Shown here: in pieces, positions 63,972 to 64,000 of the stretch
Numbering within the stretch: the first letter of the stretch is position 1
Layout: every line of letters begins with the position of its first letter
NCBI RefSeq assembly: GCF_007830125.1
Contig: NZ_VLLG01000005.1
Location: forward strand, 682,001-746,000
Origin: Chitinophaga japonensis
GTDB taxonomy: Bacteria > Bacteroidota > Bacteroidia > Chitinophagales > Chitinophagaceae
Length of the DNA stretch: 64,000 bases
Direction: 5' to 3'
Notes under the pieces: model-generated
The model's input: the letters and a program-made list of their open reading frames with translations, nothing else
Told to the model about the DNA's origin: nothing
The model's database searches: none
Made by a program: the position numbers and the translations under genes

Positions 63972-64000
63972 GTTGATGGCTATGTACCATTAGGGGTACT

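Overview
The window looks like chromosomal DNA of a Bacteroidota bacterium, most likely Chitinophagaceae (Chitinophaga-like). The evidence is two SusC/SusD outer-membrane import pairs with FecR-type anti-sigma factors, PorP/SprF-family proteins, large secreted proteins ending in the gliding-motility/type IX C-terminal domain, many lipoproteins with Bacteroidota-style lipoboxes, and several TAnnTTTG promoter boxes. I saw no rRNA, tRNA, CRISPR array, transposase or prophage.

Left part (1-11.4 kb): a FecR/SusC/SusD signalling-import locus on the + strand; a convergent GAF-type protein with a perfect 20-bp palindrome upstream; a small conserved protein; a TetR regulator and a DUF1348 (NTF2-fold) protein sharing three matching operator-like sites; a PL14-like secreted lyase; and a DUF2784 membrane protein.

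Middle-left (11.4-24 kb): a large DUF4011/SF1 helicase with a possible C-terminal nuclease, followed by RmuC; a YheT-type hydrolase; thioredoxin; a small histone-H1-like basic protein; an SDR oxidoreductase; then a compact minus-strand operon I read as an SdpC-SdpA-SdpB-type antimicrobial peptide system. That operon has an ECF sigma gene directly upstream and a small membrane protein with a PH-like tail downstream (possible immunity protein). A collagen-like lipoprotein follows.

Centre (24-50.7 kb, all minus strand): reading in the direction of transcription, ECF sigma, FecR, SusC, SusD, a HExxH zinc lipoprotein and a DUF4302 lipoprotein, then after only a short gap a 2974-residue secreted beta-helix protein with three internal 1.7-kb repeats, a PKD-rich protein sharing an IgGFc-binding-like domain with it, and a PorP/SprF - OmpA - PorP/SprF set. 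This looks like an import locus joined to a type IX-secreted surface apparatus.

Right part (50.8-64 kb): a secreted prolyl-oligopeptidase-family hydrolase, a type IX-sorted Ig-like protein, small orphan proteins, and one end of an extracellular contractile injection system (eCIS): baseplate protein, CIS tape-measure-family protein, AAA+ ATPase, and a convergent DUF4157 protein with an HExxH motif. The rest of the eCIS locus should lie beyond the right edge.

Family assignments come from reading the translated sequences, not from searches. The most interesting items are the Sdp-type operon with its candidate immunity gene, the eCIS end with its DUF4157 partner, and the triple TetR operator set in which one site also has terminator geometry.
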